This document shows, in pieces, positions 22,032-25,203 of a stretch of DNA of 25,203 nt. The notes under the pieces are model-generated. The model was not told where the DNA came from. It worked only from the letters and a program-made list of their open reading frames with translations, and ran no database searches. Numbering within the stretch: position 1 is the first letter of the stretch; the number at the start of each line of letters is the position of its first letter. Origin of the DNA: a virus. The stretch covers positions 1 through 25,203 of the IMG/VR virus record IMGVR_UViG_3300013123_000391, one strand, 5' to 3'. Made by a program: the position numbers and the translations under genes.

Positions 22032-22910
22032 ATGATTGATCTCATCAAAAGTAACGAGTTTGACTTCTGGCTACCGCTCGATATCAACAAGAGCGACACA
22101 GCCAAGAAGACTCTCGGCCACACTCGGTGGGTTCAGGGCATCTCCTCCACCGAGGATGAAGATCTTCAGACTGAGATCGTTGAGCAACGTGGGATCGATA
22201 CTGAGTACTTTCTGCAGTACGGGTACTACAATAACGACCACAAGCCCGGTTTTGAGAACAAAGTCGGTCAGCCAACTGAAGCAAGGATCACCAAAGAAGG
22301 TCTTTGGACCAAGGGCTTTCTTTGGGAGCCTGGCACCCACAAGGTCGCTGATGCGATCTGGGAGTTGGCCAACGCTCTCGCTGCCTCAGGCTCTACTCGC
22401 AAGCTCGGTTTCTCTATCCAAGGCAAGGTCATCCGTCGGGCGGGTCGTCGCATCCTGAAGTGCTGGATTCAGGATATCGCGATCACTGCTGCACCGATCA
22501 ACACCCACACATGGCTGGACGTTGTGAAGTCTCTGAACGCAGTTCCAGCTGATATGTGGTGTGTACATGATCAATCCGGATTGATCATGCCGGAGACTGC
22601 ACTTGGAAAGTCGGTCGCTTGCGTTTGCAAGAAGCCTTGTGGCGCCTGCAAGAAGGGCATCGTAGAGGCTCCCTCGAACGAGGGTGATCTCGATCTGAAC
22701 AAGACTGAGGATGAGCAGAAGGCGTTTACGACTTCCAGTGGTGCGGCGTTGGTTCCTGAAAGTCTTGACTCCAAGGTCAGAGATCAGAAGTGGGCAAACA
22801 AGTCACTCTCATTCGATGAGTGTGTGGATCTGCTTCACAGGGAACGTGGACTTTCAAGAACCGAGTCCATCGTCCTGACTGAAGCGGTCTTTGAGATCAA
22901 CCGGAACTAG
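22032..22910 (+). CDS. Prohead (capsid maturation) protease
   Basis: 292 aa, ATG 22032, weak ribosome site. Residues 10-165 match the HK97-type prohead protease family (peptidase S78-like, herpesvirus-protease fold). They show YYNNDHKPG with likely catalytic His70, RITKEGLWTKGFLWEP, RKLGFSIQGKVI with likely nucleophile Ser128, and WIQDIAITAAPINTHTWL containing the family's typical 'i-t-a-x-P-x-n' ending. It would cut scaffold and other head proteins during assembly. VVKSLNA at residues 165-170 directly after the protease domain may be a self-cleavage point. The C-terminal third is extra and holds CVCKKPCGAC, a Cys cluster, and another NKSLSF. It precedes scaffold and capsid genes as usual. 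Confidence 0.85.
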   Translation: MIDLIKSNEFDFWLPLDINKSDTAKKTLGHTRWVQGISSTEDEDLQTEIVEQRGIDTEYFLQYGYYNNDHKPGFENKVGQPTEARITKEGLWTKGFLWEPGTHKVADAIWELANALAASGSTRKLGFSIQGKVIRRAGRRILKCWIQDIAITAAPINTHTWLDVVKSLNAVPADMWCVHDQSGLIMPETALGKSVACVCKKPCGACKKGIVEAPSNEGDLDLNKTEDEQKAFTTSSGAALVPESLDSKVRDQKWANKSLSFDECVDLLHRERGLSRTESIVLTEAVFEINRN

Positions 22911-22926
22911 CAAGGGAGACAAGAAG

Positions 22927-23925
22927 ATGTCCGACAAGATCACGCAGCACGACTTCTTCAAGTCCCTGGCTCGACTGGAGGCTCTCGCCAAGGGTGAGAC
23001 CGGGGAGCAGACGGACATGAACAAGTCGCAGATCTGCACCGGTCCCAACAGCGAGGTCTCGAGCTGGGCAGGGAGCACCAAGGACCAGATCGGTGACAGC
23101 TGGGATGACAGCATCACTGGTGGCGGAACCGACTACAACGGTGGCGCCAAGAAGGTCCGCAAGTCCATCGCCGAGAAGGTCATGAAGGGCCAGCCGCTGA
23201 CCCCGCAAGAGGTTGCACTTCTGAAGAGCGATCTCGAGCACAGCGAAGTCTCGAAGGGTCAGGACGAGCTGCCGCCATTCATGGCTGGTGGCAAGGACGA
23301 CGACAAGGACAAGAAGGACGACAAGGACAAGAAGGACGACAAGAAGAAGGACGACAAGGACAAGAAGGACGATGACGAGCCCGAAGACGAGATGTTCGGG
23401 AAGTCTCTCCAGTCCGAAGTCGCAGCCAACGAGACCCTGCGCAAGGGGATCGAGGTCAGCGAGTTCCTGTCGGAGTTCGCGAAGTCCTTCGCTGCTGGTC
23501 TGCAGGGGCTCGAGGCTCGTGTGACCAAGCAGGTCACGGACCACGTGACCAGCCGGGTTCTTGGCGCCCTCACTGAGTTCGCCAGCAACCAGGGCGAGTT
23601 CAACAAGAGCCTGGCTGATGCCATCGTCAACATCGGTCACGGCATCCAGGGGACGATCCAGCAGCAGGAGCAGATCGCTCAAGCTCCGGCTGGCGCCCCC
23701 AAGTCCCAGATGCGTGTGGCCCCGGCACCAGGCCGCCCAAACCTGCAGGTTCTGAGCAAGAGCCAGGGCGAGCAGCAGCTCACCAAGGCCCAGGTTCTGG
23801 ACCGCATGGGTGATCTCGTCGAGAAGGGCAAGCTGAACTCGCTTGACGTGATCAAGTTCGAGATGACCGGCCAGATGGGACCGGCGGTCGAAGATCTCGT
23901 GATGAAGAGCTTCCAGGCGGGCTAA
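22927..23925 (+). CDS. Scaffold-like protein
   Basis: 332 aa, ATG 22927 with AGGGAG upstream. Position between protease and capsid, high charge, low complexity and helical character fit a scaffolding protein, which fills the prohead and is removed by the protease. A Lys/Asp repeat lies near residues 123-151. Six Lys-Ser-hydrophobic words occur (FFKSLARL, VRKSIAEK, FGKSLQSE, FAKSFAAG, FNKSLADA, and VMKSFQAG at the very C-terminus), the densest in the window. The C-terminal 60 residues (KAQVLDRMGDLVEKGKLNSLDVIKFE) are a compact helical part that may bind the capsid protein. From this gene onward third codon positions are mostly C or G, unlike upstream genes. No sequence family is claimed. Confidence 0.7.
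   Translation: MSDKITQHDFFKSLARLEALAKGETGEQTDMNKSQICTGPNSEVSSWAGSTKDQIGDSWDDSITGGGTDYNGGAKKVRKSIAEKVMKGQPLTPQEVALLKSDLEHSEVSKGQDELPPFMAGGKDDDKDKKDDKDKKDDKKKDDKDKKDDDEPEDEMFGKSLQSEVAANETLRKGIEVSEFLSEFAKSFAAGLQGLEARVTKQVTDHVTSRVLGALTEFASNQGEFNKSLADAIVNIGHGIQGTIQQQEQIAQAPAGAPKSQMRVAPAPGRPNLQVLSKSQGEQQLTKAQVLDRMGDLVEKGKLNSLDVIKFEMTGQMGPAVEDLVMKSFQAG
23293..23379 (+). repeat. Lys/Asp-coding tandem repeat in the scaffold gene
   Basis: The unit GACGACAAGGACAAGAAG (Asp-Asp-Lys-Asp-Lys-Lys) is repeated about four times, once shortened, within 29 codons. The result is a run of alternating acidic and basic residues, likely a flexible or single-alpha-helix spacer. Near-identical DNA units suggest recent expansion. 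Confidence 0.85.
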
Positions 23926-23953
23926 GCCGCCAACAACCCAGACGCAGAAAGCG

Positions 23954-23960
23954 AAGGAGG
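23954..23960 (+). promoter_or_regulatory. Full-consensus ribosome binding site of the capsid gene
   Basis: AAGGAGG lies 5 nt before ATG 23966. It is the strongest Shine-Dalgarno sequence seen in the window and decides the capsid start. Very high translation is expected for a major capsid protein. Confidence 0.85.
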
Positions 23961-23965
23961 ATCAC

Positions 23966-25203
23966 ATGTACGGACAGATTTCGCTGCGTCACTACGAAGG
24001 GCTGAACGGCTTCGGTTCCGCACCCGCCATGGATGTGGCCGAGTTGTCGAAGGCTCTTGAGGCCGGCTATCAGCTGACCAACCAGACGGGTGGCTCCGCT
24101 CTCCGTGTGGAGTCGCTCGAGGCCAGCCTCAAGGTGGTGACGTACTCCAACTCTCACATCAAGTTCTGGAAGAAGATCCCGAAGAGCCCTGCCTACTCGA
24201 CGGTTGAGGAGTACAATCAGCTGATCGACTACGGCACCAATGGCGCGTTTGCGTTCACGCAGGAAGGAGAGCTTCCTCCCAGCACAGACAGCAACTACGC
24301 CAGACGCACGCAGCTCGTGAAGTTCCTCGGGACCACGAGGGAAGTGACCCATCCAGCCACGCTGGTTCACCCGGCGCATTGGGATGTGATCGCACTCGAG
24401 AACCAGAACGGCATCCTCTGGCTTCTCGAGCGTGTCGAGAACGCTCTCTTCACTGCTGACAGCTCGCTTGCTTTCGACGGCGAGAGTGAGCAGTGGGATG
24501 GTCTCGATGCCCTGGTCGATGCCACCTCGTTCGTCGATCTCGAGGGTCAGCCGATGCAGGAAGCTGACATCGAGGAAGCTTCGAACATGATCATCGAGAA
24601 CTACGGCTACCCAACGGATCTGTTCCTGGGCACCCGGGTTCTGAGTGATCTCGTCAAGACGATGTATCCGCGTGAGCGGATCAACCTGCCGGCTCCTGTC
24701 AATGGAACCATCGGGCAGGCAGTCACCTCGATGGCAACCCAAGCCGGGACCATCGAGTTCAACCCGGATGTCTTCATCCGTCGGCTTCCGAGCCCACCGT
24801 CGGCAGCCACACATGCGAACGCTCCGGCGGTTCCGCAGCAGATCACCACTGGTGTGGCTGGTGTGGACGGTGACTTCAACAAGAACGCCGCTGCTGGCAC
24901 CAACTCCTACGCCTACGTCTGCACAGCCTGCAACCGCTTCGGTGAGTCGGCCTTCTCTCCGGTCATGGCGGCGGTTCAGGATGTCACCCAGGTCAACAAG
25001 GACGCTGGCGTGCATGTGGCAGTCACCCTGACCAATGCGGCAGCTATCGGTGCCTTCCCGACCGAGTTCTTCCGCATCTACCGCACAGCCCCCATGGCAT
25101 CGGGTGCGGCAGTCCCGACTGGTGCAGCTTCCTACAGCCTGATCATGCAGGTTCCGGCAGCTTCGCAGGCGGCTGGTGGCAACACCGTGGTGAACGACGT
25201 GAA
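23966..25203 (+). CDS. Major capsid protein, 3' end outside the window
   Basis: At least 412 codons, still open at the right edge. It begins MYGQISLRHYEGLNG. Residues 30-290 have the shape of large-phage HK97-fold capsid proteins that enter the shell without a long delta domain: SLEASLKVVTYSNSHIKFWKKIPK, TREVTHPATLV, WLLERVENALFTADSS, AFDGESEQWDGLDAL, FLGTRVLSDLVKTMYPRERI. Residues about 295-412 look like an inserted Ig/FN3-like beta domain (NSYAYVCTACNRFGESAFSP, then EFFRIYRTAP), which would decorate the outer surface. Strong C/G-ending codon choice and the best ribosome site of the window fit a highly expressed protein. Identity rests on gene order after protease and scaffold plus these motifs. 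Confidence 0.85.
   Translation, partial: MYGQISLRHYEGLNGFGSAPAMDVAELSKALEAGYQLTNQTGGSALRVESLEASLKVVTYSNSHIKFWKKIPKSPAYSTVEEYNQLIDYGTNGAFAFTQEGELPPSTDSNYARRTQLVKFLGTTREVTHPATLVHPAHWDVIALENQNGILWLLERVENALFTADSSLAFDGESEQWDGLDALVDATSFVDLEGQPMQEADIEEASNMIIENYGYPTDLFLGTRVLSDLVKTMYPRERINLPAPVNGTIGQAVTSMATQAGTIEFNPDVFIRRLPSPPSAATHANAPAVPQQITTGVAGVDGDFNKNAAAGTNSYAYVCTACNRFGESAFSPVMAAVQDVTQVNKDAGVHVAVTLTNAAAIGAFPTEFFRIYRTAPMASGAAVPTGAASYSLIMQVPAASQAAGGNTVVNDV

Noticed and set aside
23852-25015. Minus-strand open frame of 387 aa opposite the capsid gene
   Set aside because: The plus strand there has a full AAGGAGG site, a capsid-like protein and continuous coding. The minus frame is open because of C/G-biased third positions on the plus strand.

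Overview
The window looks like the virion-structural region of a large tailed double-stranded DNA phage (or prophage). Every convincing gene is on the + strand and tightly packed with short or negative spacing. The anchors are a portal protein, a Mu F-like minor head protein, an HK97/S78-type prohead protease, a scaffold-like protein and the start of a major capsid protein. GC is near 50% by eye. Starts are ATG, GTG and one likely TTG, and many are preceded by AGGAG-like sites, so the host uses Shine-Dalgarno initiation. The host cannot be named from this sequence.

Layout. Positions 1-367 have no convincing gene but hold a run of stem-loops, the first a perfect 29-bp stem at the very edge of the window. 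Positions 368-2500 encode small proteins, several with Cys-x-x-Cys zinc-ribbon-like motifs, one a KTSC-domain protein, and a coiled-coil protein. Positions 2595-21888 read as one long operon: cupin-like protein, disordered repeat protein, a protein with a ferritin-like domain, portal, several unrecognised probable head proteins, Mu F-like protein, an acidic protein, then two giant proteins. The first giant (1285 aa) joins a sigma-70-like segment, a complete type IB topoisomerase and an inorganic-pyrophosphatase-like 'polyvalent protein' domain. The second (about 1446 aa) is an SF2 helicase whose start lies inside the first gene in another frame. Positions 22032-25203 hold protease, scaffold and capsid, the last two with clearly different, C/G-ending codon choice.

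How it may work together (inference). Three gene-group boundaries carry the same intergenic word CTAGAACCAG close to a TTGACA, so they may be phage promoters. A short word, Lys-Ser-hydrophobic, recurs in almost all larger proteins of the block and often sits at domain boundaries or near termini. It resembles the Lys-Ser bond cut in HK97 capsid maturation. The most interesting reading is that sigma-like, topoisomerase, helicase and ferritin-like proteins are packaged in the head, trimmed by the prohead protease and delivered with the DNA.
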